Shown: positions 44,907-57,974, numbered from the stretch's first letter. The stretch is DNA of 64,000 bases from Gnetum montanum (GCA_015680685.1 MNCI01027198.1:47180-111179), one strand, 5' to 3'. Numbers and translations are program-made. Notes: generated from the letters alone by a model not told the origin.

Positions 44907-46262
44907 TGTAATGATGGAAAGTGTCAGTTGCTAGAAATATCGAACGAAAGTCCGTGTACACAGTTCTAACCCCAAATTCATGCGAGGGCTGTGCTCGAGA
45001 AAGATGAATCCGAGGTGCCCTGAACGGTCTTGTTGATCAAACAGGGACTTACTTGATCAGTAAAAATTTTGCAATATTTGAATGACAAAATAATAATTCT
45101 TTATGATTCTTTTTGAGGAGGTTGTAACGTTTTTAATTTTGAAGATGTAATTGATTAGAGTAATTTGCAGAATTAGTATAAATAAGAGACAACAGATTGA
45201 GTTTGGGACATGATTGAACCCCAAGATCTGGGATTCAATCCACAAAAAGATATGTTTAGATATAATGATTACAAATAGACTTCAATTTGAGTGAAGCGCA
45301 TACTAATAACAAGAAAAGCTAAGTAGAGATGAAACAAGCAAAAATCAATCTACCTTATTCTAGTAGATTTGGATACAGAGAGGCCAAACCTAAAGCAGAA
45401 TATCTGTCAATCAGCTATTTTTGAATAAAGGTTCTCATCAACTGCCTTCGATATTCTTGCTATCACTGGTCTCTTTCGATTTTTCTTGTCAATCACTACT
45501 ATAAGTTCTCAATAATTGCCAATGGAGGAACAAATTACTCATAGAGAAAATCTATCAATCTCTCTCCTTTTCATCCTCTCTTCTTTTTCTTTTCTGGTTG
45601 GCATATTTATAAGGCTAAAATTAGGAGAAAAATGCGGTTTAGATGACGCATGTCCTAAACCTACAAAATGCCATTGACCTGATGTGGTGGTTGCTAAAGC
45701 TTACGATGCCACACTACCTTACTCTCTAAAGCATAATGCATCATAAACCAAGAACTTGATGACAGGTTACTTCTTGATTACGCAAGGACATGCTGGAGAG
45801 CATATCATGTCGTATAGACTATTGCTACTTGTATTAAGCCACCGTTGTCCATGCTTGAATTATGCTTCACGATGTAATCCAGCATAAAATAGCACACTTG
45901 TTAAAGAAAAACGAAGTATTTTTTGAAGCCTTGCACATTTGTCATCCCTGATGTTTACGATGGACTGTTTTCTAAAATTATGCTGCATAACGTGATGTTA
46001 TGCTATGTTGCATAATGCAGCGTAATTTGCCAAAAGGTTAAGGTTTTCGAAACAGAGAACTTGCAAAGTTGGAGGTTTTTCCACCGTGCATCCATCGCTT
46101 TACTCCGTCTTCTGGAATTTTCTTGTGCTGTGCCATGCAGCATGGTAGGAAAAACCTTTGACTGAAAAGGAACTTGCTGCGCCATGCCTTGTTGCGACCC
46201 TTTGTCTGAATCACTAGCCTTTTGCTAAAATGCCAAGGCCTCAAAATTTTCATCGTGTTTCA
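44907..46262 (-). repeat. E3 5' LTR
   Basis: 1,356 bp, read leftward from TGAAACACG (46,262) to ATTACA (44,907). It aligns throughout with 28,999-30,369. The end nearest the primer site shares the TTGATCAA, CGGTCT and GAGGTGCCC block with the E1, E2 and E5 LTRs. Confidence 0.92.
45604..45611 (-). promoter_or_regulatory. TATA box of E3 5' LTR
   Basis: TATTTATA on the plus strand (TATAAATA leftward), conserved at 29,683-29,690 in the other LTR. Confidence 0.6.
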
Positions 46263-46267
46263 ATATG
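46263..46267 (+). other. Right target duplication of E3
   Basis: ATATG, identical to 28,994-28,998. The E6 pol reading frame continues across the two copies. Confidence 0.88.
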
Positions 46268-47470
46268 CAAACTACCAAAGTCTTGAACTAAGGAACAAAG
46301 ATAAACATTTTTCATCAAGACATAATGGTTCATTTGGGATGATCCATTCATGTATAAGATCTACAAAGATTAGATTATCTAATGATGTCTACTAAAACAA
46401 GAATAACAAGAGGTAACTATTTTCAACCATTATAGAGTGTGTGAAGGTCACTTTGTAGGAAAGAAAACTTCATACAAATTTCTCCATGTTGGCTTTTATT
46501 AGCCTACTTTTTTTAAAGATAATTATGAATATTTTAAGAGATTTGATCAATGCTAGCAAATCGAAGAACTCACAAGATGAAAATACATGACATTGTTGCT
46601 TGTCTTGGTGGAGTATGAGTGCTTTGATTGTTGGAACATTGATTTCATGGGCCCTTTTCCTTCAAGAAACTCTTGTAAGTATATTTTAGTTTTCAGTAAT
46701 TATGTTACCAAATGGATTTTTACAAAAGCAACTAGATATGATGATGCTGAAATGGTAGTTAGGTTTTTAAGAAAAGACTTAATTCCTTGCTTTAGGCACC
46801 CATGAATCTTAATTAGTAATCAAGGCACACAATTTTTTAATGATATCATGGAGAAATTACTACATAAAATGGAAATTACACATTGTATTGCTATTACCTA
46901 TCATCCTTGATCAAATGGTTTAGTTGAAAGTATGAATAAGGAAATTAAAAAATTTTGTAAAAAGTTGTAGGGAAGAATAGAACAGATTAGTCTTGTTATT
47001 TGCCAAATGCATTGTGGACTATTTGTACATCATATAAGTCATCTCTTGGTTTTACCCAATATGAACTAGTATTTGATAAGCAATTTCTTGTTCCATTGTT
47101 AATACAAAACAAGTTCTTTTGAATGCCATGTTAATTGGAAATGAACCTAGAATCATAGTTTTCCCTATGTATTAGCTTTAAACCATTTAGATGAAGATCA
47201 AATGCATACTTTAGATAGACAATGTTTGTATAAGAAATAGATGAAAATGTAGCATGATAAAAATATCTTGAGGAGGTTATTCTCAAAATATGATCTAGTA
47301 CTATTATTTAATATGAGGCTTAAAAATTTTGCTAGAAAATTAGTATCCAAATGGGAGTAACCTTTAAGGATTATTAAGGTCTTAGGTAATGGCACTATTG
47401 ATATTTCTAGGCTTGGTAGTTCTAATTTTTTGTGTGTGAATGGTCAATGTATTAAACATTACTTTGGATA
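46268..47470 (+). pseudogene. E6 integrase (Athila-like)
   Basis: Continues the E6 pol. FIWDDPFMYKI is followed by a zinc-finger remnant (CEGHFVGKKT, about 46,440). The core has D in NIDFMGPFPSRN (about 46,640), N in SNQGTQF where D is expected (about 46,815), and E in LVESMNKEIK (about 46,925). The C-terminal half has LALNHLDEDQ at about 47,175, then KWE-PLRIIKVLGNGTIDIS at about 47,350. These words fit Athila-type integrase. It is broken by stops, and the second catalytic acid is changed. Confidence 0.82.
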
Positions 47471-50400
47471 AAAACCCTTCCTTGATAATGAGACAATTAC
47501 CTTATCTGATTCTTTTTCTCAGCAAAATTGAATTTAACTTGATCATGGACCAGTTTCAAATAGGTCCACATGAGATTATCACATACCATGTTCTAATGGC
47601 AGTGCGTCAATCACCTAATTAGTAAAGAGAAAAGCAAGAAATAAAAAAATTATAATTATTAGGTAATAAGATGTTTTGGATGATAAGGTTCTCTCTTGTT
47701 CATAGCCATAGAATTAGGATATTATGTTGATACATAAAGAGTCTCCATCATCAACAACTACTATTAGTAGGAAAGACTGTATTTTTGGAAGGTGTAATAT
47801 AATAAGACATGAATAAGTTGATGAAAAATGATTCATGAATGTCTAAACATGAAAATATCCTATATTTGTATTATTCTTTTAACAACAATTCACTCAAGTT
47901 ATTACCTAATGTCTTAATTTTTACCAAGCACTAATTCCTTAGTTATTCTTCTATCACAAATTTTTCTTCCTTATTTCTAATATCTTTTAAATTTACCTCT
48001 TTTTCCATTTTATTTTTCTTAATATTTTTTGAATAATTATTTTGGACTTGAAAATGTAGGAGGGTGTGATTGGCAATCTCTAGGAGTCTCACTATGGGCT
48101 TCATTATGAGTTGCAATCACCTTGGAAGCTCAATTTCCTAAAGTTTGGCACCTAGGATGGGTTGTAAATCATAGCTAGTTACATTTTTGAAATTCATATT
48201 TTTTGGTTTAGAATAGTATAGATGGATATGACTTGCATCTCACCATACTATAGTGTTATTCTTATGGATTTTAAAATAGTGCTGATAACTATGACTTGTA
48301 ATTGGTTGCAATTTCAAATTTCATAAGATGCTTTGTTTTCTTGTTGTAAGGGATTGCAACTTGCAACTGGTTGCAACTTTCTTTAAAAAATAAAAAATAA
48401 AAGCATGTTTAAAAAAAACCTCATTTTATGTCATAGAGTATAGTGGGACACATTTGAGAACTAAGATAAGCTACCATTGCAAACATACCCACTAGATTTG
48501 ACCTTCAAGCCTTCCTTGCATTTCAAAATGCCTAGGGTAGGCTTCAAACCTTTGTTCTTTAGCAATTTCCTCCCAAATGTTTTGTTGTGTGTTGTTGTGA
48601 CTAGATTTGGGGCATCAACATTGTTTTTGGAGCTGAATAAAGGCTTTATATATGATTTGTGAGCTTTTGGTATCTCCCCTAGATTGTCAATCTTTGTTCT
48701 TATCTTGTTCCAAACATTCATATGAATTTGTATGGGTAATAGTTAGTTTTTTATGTTTCTTCTAGCTTTATAACTTTTGGTGTGTATCTAATATATATAA
48801 TTAGGCATTAAGATAATACTCAAAACTATGTAGAAGATTTAAAGTGTTTATGCCTTTAAATTTTTAGAAGTTTGATTTTTTCTTAGGAATGAAGTTAATT
48901 ATCTCAACTATGACATCATAATGCTAGGGTTGTACATGTTTGAAATTCAATTTTAATCCTAGGAAGGGCATTAAATGTAATTAGATCCATCTTAAATTAA
49001 ATAATTATTTCTAAGGTAGAGATATATTATTCTTCTAAGCTAGAGCTATCTTGCATTAGGTTATGCCCTCAATCTACTGTGCATCTTTATGAAGAATAAT
49101 CATTACATTATTTAAATTTTTTATCAACAATGTATACTATTTATCATCTTTTCACTAGGTAATCATGTTGGTACTAGGTCCTATGACATGAGGGAAGCCC
49201 TCATCATCCAAGTCCTTGAGATGCAAGTAGGACCAAATAGATAGCATTTTGTTATGGTATCATTAGAGAAAAAGACCAAGCTGGTGGAGCTCTTTTTCTA
49301 ATGTAGCCATGGATGAGATGGCATAGTCTTACAAGAACCTTTCTCCTAAAATGAGGATTCTTATAAGGGTTGTTATGATGAACATCTTGTGTGACTTACA
49401 TTTCACACATGTCATATCCTTTGCCATGTTGGTGGTTAGTGATTTGAAGGGTCCCTAAATCCTCAATCACTCATATATTATTTTCTTAGGATAGAGTTGA
49501 TGGTTTGAGATAGCAATGGGGTTCCCTTCTCATTGGAAATCTCGGTGTTGTATCAACACTTTTGGATTTAGCCATCTACCTTGCCCATCAAGGAGATCTA
49601 AATTTGGGATCTCCTACACACAACACTTGCCTAGGATATGCATTGAGGAGGCTCAATGGATTCCTAATCCATGAATTATAGGATATGGTGGAAATATTTC
49701 TTGGAAGGTCCATTATGCAATCCACAATAGTAGCATCCATAGAAATAGCAACAATAGCTATAGTAGTATCAAGGTATGATGGAAGAAAATCCATCTTTAG
49801 TGGGAGTTACATCTTAGATCATGATTCACTTGGATTCCCTCAAGGAAAATCTCATTACATAATTTAATGAGATGGAAGCACATCTCCATGACTACTACAA
49901 TCAATTGGAGAGAAGGTAGTACCATTTACTCTCTAATGTGAGGATCCTAGAATATCATTTATTTTCCAAGATGAGGGATCTCCACCAGACAATGAGTCAT
50001 TAGGAGATGGGTGAATCAATGGACTAGAATTTGCACCTATGGTGTCTTCGATCATTGATGTAAATCAAGCTAGACCATTTGGTCCTAGTGACTAGGTGCA
50101 TGATGAAATAATGGATCAAAACTTCATGAGTGATGAGGAAGATGAGGATGTACCTTAACCTTCTCCTTTAGTAGAGGTTCTTGCACCTTCCACAAGGGAA
50201 GCCTCATCTCCTTCAGCTTGAGAATTGTTTCTCTCCCTTCTTCTTTCTCTTCTCCAATTATATGTTTTGAATATTATGAGAGGGGGTTTTTTCTATTATC
50301 TAATCTCTATTTGTTGTATTTAAATTAATTCATGCACATTCTTCCACTCTCTTTCATCAGAATGATAAAGAGCTAGTTGGGGGCTATTTTAGGATGTAAA

Positions 50401-50620
50401 TTGATGTCCTTTGTACTTTGTTCTTCTATTTTGCAAGCTTGGGTGAGCAACCACCAACTCATGCAACTTGTATCCACTTTCATCTCATAGTCTCAACCCA
50501 TAATGTAAGCTCTAATGTACTTCCAACTCATCAAGAGAACAATGTTCATGCTACATGTTGTAACTAAAAATCTTGATCACTAGAAAATCAAAAAATTTCA
50601 ACAAAAAAAATTTAACCTCA
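47471..50620 (+). other. Unassigned AT-rich region after E6 pol
   Basis: A purine run followed by TGTGATTGGC at 48,065 could be a polypurine tract and LTR start of E6; no second end confirms it. TTGCAACT-like words recur at 48,290-48,380. The plus strand at 49,150-50,250 has patchy coding-like stretches that I cannot match. Athila elements often carry an extra ORF after pol, but I see no recognised domain here. Confidence 0.3.
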
Positions 50621-51278
50621 NNNNNNNNNNNNNNNNNNNNNNNNNNNNNNNNNNNNNNNNNNNNNNNNNNNNNNNNNNNNNNNNNNNNNNNNNNNNNNNN
50701 NNNNNNNNNNNNNNNNNNNNNNNNNNNNNNNNNNNNNNNNNNNNNNNNNNNNNNNNNNNNNNNNNNNNNNNNNNNNNNNNNNNNNNNNNNNNNNNNNNNN
50801 NNNNNNNNNNNNNNNNNNNNNNNNNNNNNNNNNNNNNNNNNNNNNNNNNNNNNNNNNNNNNNNNNNNNNNNNNNNNNNNNNNNNNNNNNNNNNNNNNNNN
50901 NNNNNNNNNNNNNNNNNNNNNNNNNNNNNNNNNNNNNNNNNNNNNNNNNNNNNNNNNNNNNNNNNNNNNNNNNNNNNNNNNNNNNNNNNNNNNNNNNNNN
51001 NNNNNNNNNNNNNNNNNNNNNNNNNNNNNNNNNNNNNNNNNNNNNNNNNNNNNNNNNNNNNNNNNNNNNNNNNNNNNNNNNNNNNNNNNNNNNNNNNNNN
51101 NNNNNNNNNNNNNNNNNNNNNNNNNNNNNNNNNNNNNNNNNNNNNNNNNNNNNNNNNNNNNNNNNNNNNNNNNNNNNNNNNNNNNNNNNNNNNNNNNNNN
51201 NNNNNNNNNNNNNNNNNNNNNNNNNNNNNNNNNNNNNNNNNNNNNNNNNNNNNNNNNNNNNNNNNNNNNNNNNNNNNN
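50621..51278. other. Assembly gap, 658 N
   Basis: Run of N. It probably hides the end of the E4 3' LTR and the E4 insertion point, so the host of E4 cannot be read. The open frames crossing it are artefacts. Confidence 0.99.
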
Positions 51279-51474
51279 AAACATCATATGACTTTTTTCA
51301 CTTGGGGATGAGGCTTTAACCACTTATGAAGCATTTTTCAGCCTCAAAATGTATAAAATATGTGAGATTGCACCTTATGGATTACAATATTCAGATTTAC
51401 AATGAATTTTAGCCTCAATTTTTATGGAATGAGGATTATAAAGGCTAGAACATGCAAATTATTATGGTGTTTCA
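51279..51474 (-). repeat. E4 3' LTR, visible part
   Basis: Read leftward it starts TGAAACACCATAATAATTTGC right after the polypurine tract, similar to the E3 LTR start. It runs into the N gap, so its length and far end are unknown. Confidence 0.65.
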
Positions 51475-53330
51475 TTGGTCCCTCTTTGTTGGTATCTAGA
51501 GGATTAATCTAATAAGCATTGATAAAGAATACAAACCACCATTATAGGTCCATCATTGATGTCCCCTTTTCATGCTTTGACCCTATCATGTCAAACCATG
51601 CTAAAGAGTGCTTATGATGATGGGAGAAGGCTATGATGAGATGATAGTAATGCAGTCATTAGAAAATGATCATGAGGGATAACAATGTGTTCCATAGTTG
51701 ACATCATGGCTATGGCATTGATATGTTGGTCAATCAGTGATTTTGACACTTCATGTTTTGAGGTGTGGTTCACTTGGCATATGTGTTTGAGAAACCATCA
51801 CGTTTCTCATTGAATCTTTGTGCATTGAGGTCATGTGGTGAATTGCTACCATAATGAGATGCATCTTTGTGATGACTCTAGGCTTCCGCCTGCAATTAGA
51901 ACTCCAAGAGGATAAGAAAACCAACCAAAGAAAGCATATTATTACAAAGTAACACATAGAGCAAAATGAGACAACTATCAAACTAGAACATAATAGGTCA
52001 CCATCATTACAACATAGGGAAATCTATGTGATGTGCATTAGATTCACAAAGTTTTGTGGCTAATTCATTGTGCCAAACAAGAAGAGAGAGAGAGAGCATG
52101 CATGCATGCTTATTTTAGATCATCAAAGTCATCAACATTAGTCATTCATTGCAACTTATCAATAATGGTAAATAATACTATAAGCAAACATGTAAGCATT
52201 AGATATAATTGAGACTATATGATGGCCTTAATGTTGCATAGTAAGGGTTTGATATGGTCTTAATTAGGTTTAAGTTCTGGTAAGGAACTTGGTCCTAGGT
52301 GTTTTCTCCTCACCATCATGGCCTTAGATGGGAGCTTTGACTAAGGGACCCTCTATTATGTTTCTAACTTCAAGGCTAATGGTAGTTAGGATACTTCAAG
52401 GTGTTATGGCTACATAGTGAAATGATTTTAGGCTTAATGTTTGGATATGTAAGGTCAAGTTGACCTAAAAACATCACAAAAGGGGTTTACTAAGGCTTAA
52501 AGGCTAGTCAAGTTTGCTTCCTCATCCTCCTCGCTTAATCTTGCATGATAACATAAGCACATCCAGTGGCATTTTGTAATAAAATTGTTGAATAACATTT
52601 AAAAAATAAATTAATAATAATTCTTAAATGGGTCAAAAAATACTAGATCAAAAGTCAAACAAGGTTTAAACATGATCAATAAAGGTTATAAGGGATGAGT
52701 TAAAGGTAGTGTATAGTCAAACATGGTCAACTGTGGTTTCATTTAGCCAATTTTAGGCCTTAATAGGCCATGTTTAGTTTAAGGCCTTAGTAGTCCATGG
52801 TAAGGGCTTGTGTAACTAGAAAGGTCATTACGAGGCAAAAATAGATGAAACTTGATAAAAGAAGGTAAAGTTTGGATGCAACAATGTAAAGGCAAGGTAA
52901 GGCTTGAGCTAAGACTATTCAAAGGATTTCCAACTTGGGGGAGGAAGGTCAAGTGGTACTAAATTTAATACATATTTAATAAGACTATCTATGTATATCT
53001 TATTGTTCAAAAAAATGAATTCAGTTTTAAAAAGCACCGATCACAATAAAAGGCACTTCCCACAACTAGTATGCCCCAAGGTATAGACTCAAAAATAAGA
53101 GAAGATGAAGGATGAATTTACTTGCAAAGGGAAATGTTCTTATGAAAATATTGATATCAATGATAGAAATTTTAGAGGTTGTAAAAACTTTGTGCAAAAT
53201 CAGAGGAGACCCTACTATAACTACAGAGAGCATCATTCATTTTAGAGGTAGACACTAGAATGCAACAAAATTTCCAAGCTAATAAACATCATAATCCATA
53301 AGATTGATGTACATAAATAAATTTATTAAT
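51475..53330 (-). other. E4 polypurine tract and 3' region
   Basis: 51,475-51,490 is the tract (CCAACAAAGAGGGACCAA on the minus strand). The following stretch keeps the ATCAATGCTTATTAG words that precede the tract in E2 and E3. The rest is non-coding, with a short GA run and a CATG run at 52,084-52,110. Confidence 0.55.
52741..52800 (-). repeat. R3-type hairpin units of E4
   Basis: Two units: GGCC-TTAATA-GGCC at 52,756-52,769, and GGCC-TTAGTA-GTCC at 52,783-52,796, each next to TTTTA/TAGTTTAA on the plus strand (TAAACTA tail on the element strand). Same six-base loop as in E2 and E3. Confidence 0.7.
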
Positions 53331-53337
53331 CAAAGAA

Positions 53338-53376
53338 AATTATATATATTTATATATTTTTATATATATATTTTAA
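53338..53376. repeat. AT microsatellite
   Basis: TATATA-rich low-complexity run with no further signal. Confidence 0.8.
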
Positions 53377-54004
53377 TGATGGTAATGCCCCAAAAAGGAG
53401 GCAAAAATTGCCAGCCGAGTGCATTCCAAGTTGCCACCAACATCAATAAAGATGTCCCAAGGCCAATATGTAGAGATCTGACTTCGTCGTTGCCATCTTG
53501 AATGGTGGGGGAGGTGGCCAAACTCAAACGTAGGACCTCAACCTCAACCATGGTGCTAGTGCTGATGTTGATGGTTGATATTGGGATTAGTTGTTTCAAT
53601 TAGATTCTTAGTGGCAAATGGAGTCATTGTTGGAGTCACAGTTGAGATATGGGGTGTGGTTATGGATGTAGCCAAGGATAGAAGGCTAGGATGCTCATGG
53701 AAGTGGATGAGCTTGTTGGAGGTGGTCACTATTGTTCCTATTAATGCCATGGGTGATGCCACCATTGCCCATGAAATGTTTGGCATAGGCTACCACATTT
53801 TTTGTGTCACCAAGATATGGCCTTCATGCCACATGGCCTATCTCTAACTTACCTTGGATACAATACAAACATGTCTGGGATCCTTGTAGTATTGATCTTA
53901 ATGGCTATGGTGGCACCAATGTAGCAAATGAGGTTAGGGTCACAAGTGATGTGGCAATGATGAACAACTATGATAACAGAAGATACTATAGTGTGACGCA
54001 TGAT

Positions 54005-55620
54005 CTTGGGATTATGTAGCCCTCAATGGGCTTATACAATCCTATGTAAGGTAATGAGGATGGGGTAGCAAGACAATGACATGGATATGTTCCTCCCTTA
54101 GCCACATTGGACAGTGTTGCCCTAGTGTGGGTGAGGAGGTAAGAGGGTTTTTAAGGGTTTACCCACAGTGGGTAGTGTGGCCCTCACATGGATGGAGGGG
54201 AAGAACACTGGCGTAGTAGTAACTTCTTGGTTTGGAAAGAAAAGTAGGAGCATGTCTGGTGGATAGGTGGGTGGGTAGGTTAAGGGTTTCATTGGTTGAT
54301 GATGACATAGAAGGAATGGTAATAAAAACATAGCAAACAAAGGATGTCTATTAGTATAGGACTACATTAGCTTGGTTGCCAACCACACTAGCAAGTGTGG
54401 GCCAACAAGGGTTTATCATTTTTCATTTTTTTTGGCAACCATGTTGGGCAGTATGGCTTCAACATGGTTGCAATTTTGGAAACCACTCTGATGAGCACAA
54501 GGAAGCATGAAATGGTAGACAAGCAAGGGGGTGAGCTTAGGTATGCAGAAACAATTGAGAAGGATTGTTTTTGTAGCATTACAAAGATGCTCAAGTGCAT
54601 GCCAATGCTGTAGCAACTTCTCAGTCTAGGAAATAGGTAGACATGATGTGTAGGATACCTGTGGAAAGGTGTACATGTGGTTAGCAATGAAAATAGTAGA
54701 ACAACATGGTGTAGGCTTCTAGATGGGCAAGAGCTACTAGATGTGACATAGGATCATGGCACCCATGTTGGATCCACACTAACTAGCATGGGTGAATGGG
54801 GTAAGGTTATACATCACACACATCCCCCCTCCCAGCAATTGATCTAGCTTGGGTAAGGGGTTATTGGATATTTATAATGAACCTTCACATCCCTATATAA
54901 TTCTTGAATAGACTAGGATGAGGTAGAAAACATAGGATTTTTTGTAGCTATAGGTATCAACCTTGCATTAGTAGCACAAAGGAATAACATAGCTACATGG
55001 TAGTGGCCAGGCTAGAAGTAACAAGTGGATCAATAGTAGGGGTGTTGAAGTAGGGCAAACAAAGTGCAATATGAAATTTGTGAGGGACTATGGCATCTAA
55101 GGGTACCACAACATAATGCACAATCCCATGATTGTGTAGCTTCCAATGGATCTATGCAGCCCTGTACAGGGTAGTGGGAGCCCCAAGCCAGCCTATGTAG
55201 CTATAGGCTATGTGGTGGAATATGGTAGTGTGCAATAGAGGTCTTCGCAAAGGTGAGGGTTTCCTATGTCCAAGGTAGCAACACAACAACAATAGATGTA
55301 GCATCAACTATGTCCTAAAGGTGATGGCAATGTATTTGTGCATGGAAGGTTAAGACATAGTAGCAACCTCAGGTTTGGATTGGTCATTCAATTTTTGGTA
55401 GTAGCATGGGGGAAAAATAGAGGATTATGACTGTTAGGGGTAGTGTAGAGCATGTAGGTGGCTAGGGTGAGAGTTTTGGTAGCATGCAATAGTAGAGCTA
55501 CCCCATCTGTGGGGCTGCATAGCCCTTAGCCTATGTGGTCCTAAACAAGTCTATGTTGCCCTTCATGGTGTATGCCCTCTAAGGGATCCCATAGTTCCAA
55601 GTGAGATTGAAGGTAATGTG
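54005..55620. repeat. Diverged direct repeats about 1.1 kb apart
   Basis: Segments at about 54,005-54,290 and 55,110-55,470 share an ordered series of words: TTGTGTAGC--CCAATGG, then AGGGTAGTG, then GTAGTA(G)CAAC-TC, then GGTTTGG, then GTAGGTGG. A third, partial copy of the first words lies near 55,510-55,570. Several TGTAGCCC / AGTGTGGCCC words recur. No protein recognised. Confidence 0.5.
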
Positions 55621-56019
55621 GCCTCCCCAACCTCCTTTTTATTATTTTTATTATTTTATAATTTATAAGTAATAACAACTCATGCATAGTACAATGTTAG
55701 ATTTTGTACTCAACATATACAAGCAATTTCTTAGCCTACATATGATGTAAATTATTATCAAATTAGATCTACCTCTATCTCTATGTGTTTTTTCCAATTG
55801 TGTGGCAACAACGAGGGGGGTTCTCTTGGTGCCATCCACACTGGCCAACATGGGTGGAGCTTTCCCTAGTATGGATTTATGGTTGATTATCATAGTGAAA
55901 CATAAAAGTGTAATCGACACTAGTTGACTCCAAGTACAGTCCCCAACTAGAATTTCATATGGCAATGGGTGTTATTAACGAGCACATAATCTATAGTCAA
56001 CACTTGTCCATAGTGATCT

Positions 56020-56554
56020 TGCTTCAAGTCCATTTCATCCTCATAATACTATCTAGTGTTAAAAGTAAGTGTATGATAAACAAGACAAAATAATACAATA
56101 TCTATAGAAAGAAAATCTACTCCCCAAAATAGACCTATCTTTACAGTTCGACAACCTATTCTTTTAAAATGCATATTAGTTTTTCAATGGAAAGCTTCAA
56201 TGATTCATGCCCATAAGTAAAGGCTGTTATAAAATATAGAAACAACAACTGAAATAATAAAGAAGACCACTAAGATAGTGCTATTTTGCAAAACATGAGC
56301 AAGAACAAATTATCCATTGAGGGGATAAAACACAAAAGCAATGCCAAGAAGTTTAGATAACAACAATGATAAAATTGTAATACTACCTAAGGCAATGGAA
56401 GGATCAGAAGGGTATTTGAAAAAGTGAAGCTTTTTCCTATGATAGGTGTTCTAGAAGCTAGCTTCTTATTCTCTACCATAACCCAAAATATGAAAGAAAG
56501 TATGCCAATAACCAAAATGAAAATAAAAATCCAAACTCTCCTAGATGAAGCCAT
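56020..56554 (-). pseudogene. DUF1218-like four-span membrane protein, decayed
   Basis: The ATG at 56,554 reads MASSRRVWIFIFILVIGILS, then VENKKLA. After a one-base frame change near 56,412 it reads KYPSDPSIALGSITILSLLL. A hydrophobic STILVVFFIISVVVSIFY and CRTVKIGLFWGVDFLSIDIV follow. This is the order of plant DUF1218 (MWL-type) proteins: membrane span, A-E-(N/Q)-(K/R)-R, YPS-PA-ALG, span, span, C-VVKPGVF, span. Such proteins act in membranes, some in wall lignification. Here a TAA stop near 56,320 and the frame change make it a pseudogene. No intron is visible. It sits inside E4 on the E4 strand. Confidence 0.5.
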
Positions 56555-57960
56555 ACTACCTAGCCACTAAATAATTATAACACTAGAGTAGAGAAATTTC
56601 CTTCTACAAATTTTGAACAGAAAATTTGGTAGTGTCAATTTGATTATTTTAGAAGCATTTGTGGCTAGTGCTAGAGATTTTCATTTGAGTTTTATGACTA
56701 TTCACTATTCATACATTCAAAGATTATGATAAAAATATATTTGATGACCATAGCTTGCATTGGAAAATCAAGTGGCCTTAATAGTCCTTTTCAAATTTGG
56801 TGCAATGGTATAGTATGTCGACATTTACTCTTGATATGGACTTTTAGCAGTGGGGGGCTTCAAAAAGCATTGAATTTTTCATCTCTTTGTTCTCCTTTAT
56901 TTCAGATAGTGATGCTTCTTTCATGCATGATCGCATTTTGTCTTAACTATGTTATATTTCTGAATACAACTCTAAATACTTCACTAACACAGACCATTTA
57001 TTTATTTATTGACCCTGATACAAAGATTTTAATAAAACCCCTAGTGCATGGTAGCCTTTAGTTCAAACACATGATTCAACATGGAGCCCTTTCCTTCCAA
57101 GTTTCATATCTTTGGGAAATTAACCAAGGCTTGTTAAGGTTGAGTTTCAGTTAGGAATTATTGGCATTGGTGACCCCTAGGAGGAAATGATACATTTCTT
57201 TTAAGATACTAAAATAATAATTTATTTTTTTGTACTCTACCATCATTTAGAAACTATTTTCTTCCTTGAGAAGGGAAAGGCTCTAGTTTTTTTGCAATCC
57301 AAAGTACATGTGCTTGTGAAATATTTAGTTTTCTCTTGTGATAGTGACATTAATAGCTACATGTCTATACTTTTTTGCTAATTTTTCCTTCTCCTATGAA
57401 ATTTTTTCTTTTCTTTTGTAATGTAATCTCCACACAATGAATCATTTTTCATAGTTGGATTCCATGTTCCTATCTTTTTGTATTAGTATTTGTTTGTTTA
57501 CAAGTCTCTATAATGTTGATTGTAATGAAGTTGGTAATAATGATGACAATAATGTTAATGACATTGATTTTTCTTCCTCCACTTATGGCTCAATCTTTGA
57601 CTACCATGGGACTAATTACACGTTGCCATGATTTTCTTTGTTATTTCATATAGTTGTTTTTATTTGACTATAGAGGCCATGAAGACCATGTATTGTTCAT
57701 GTTGTTGTATGCTGTATAGTGCAACTATGATCCTAGGCATATGGACATTTTGGCACTATTTGATTATTGTCAGATAGTCTATGTACAACTATTGTTCTAT
57801 CTTAAAACATATATGGTGGATGTAATGAGGCTATAAAATAAGATAGGTTACTAAAATTATGTTGTAATGATAATTGTAAACCAGAGTGTATGCACATAAG
57901 TAAAACTTGCAAACCATGCTATCAAGTAGATTAGTTATGATGTTCATATAGGAACAAAAC
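56555..57960. other. Unassigned DNA inside E4
   Basis: An open stretch at 56,726-57,061 (plus) has no recognised domain, and neither it nor the sequence to 57,720 aligns by eye with the E2/E3 antisense gene that would be expected here. An acidic codon run near 57,530 is the only coding-like hint. Confidence 0.4.
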
Positions 57961-57974
57961 AAGAGTTCATTATG

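Larger units (their letters stand above)
28999..46262 (-). mobile_element. E3, complete Tat-like retrotransposon
   Basis: A 17.3-kb element on the minus strand with perfect 5-bp target duplications ATATG (28,994-28,998 and 46,263-46,267). LTRs are about 1.36 kb and run from TGAAACAC to TACA/CTACA. The layout is the same as E2: gag and protease (44,650-41,050), repeat block R1, antisense gene on the plus strand, repeat block R2, RT to integrase (35,450-31,970), repeat block R3. Its LTR differs from that of E2 except for the U5-like end, and its antisense gene is better preserved. Confidence 0.93.

Noticed and set aside
48065-50620. Calling an Athila LTR start at 48,065 and an envelope-like ORF at 49,150-50,250
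   Set aside because: The purine run and TGTG start are suggestive, but there is no second LTR end, target duplication or recognisable domain.
50573-51323. Apparently open frames across the N run on both strands
   Set aside because: They consist almost entirely of N; an artefact of the gap.
56726-57061. Plus-strand open frame in E4 as a remnant of the antisense HAD-like gene
   Set aside because: Position fits, but none of the diagnostic words (WSS, NTLL, DREW, EEWLG) can be found.
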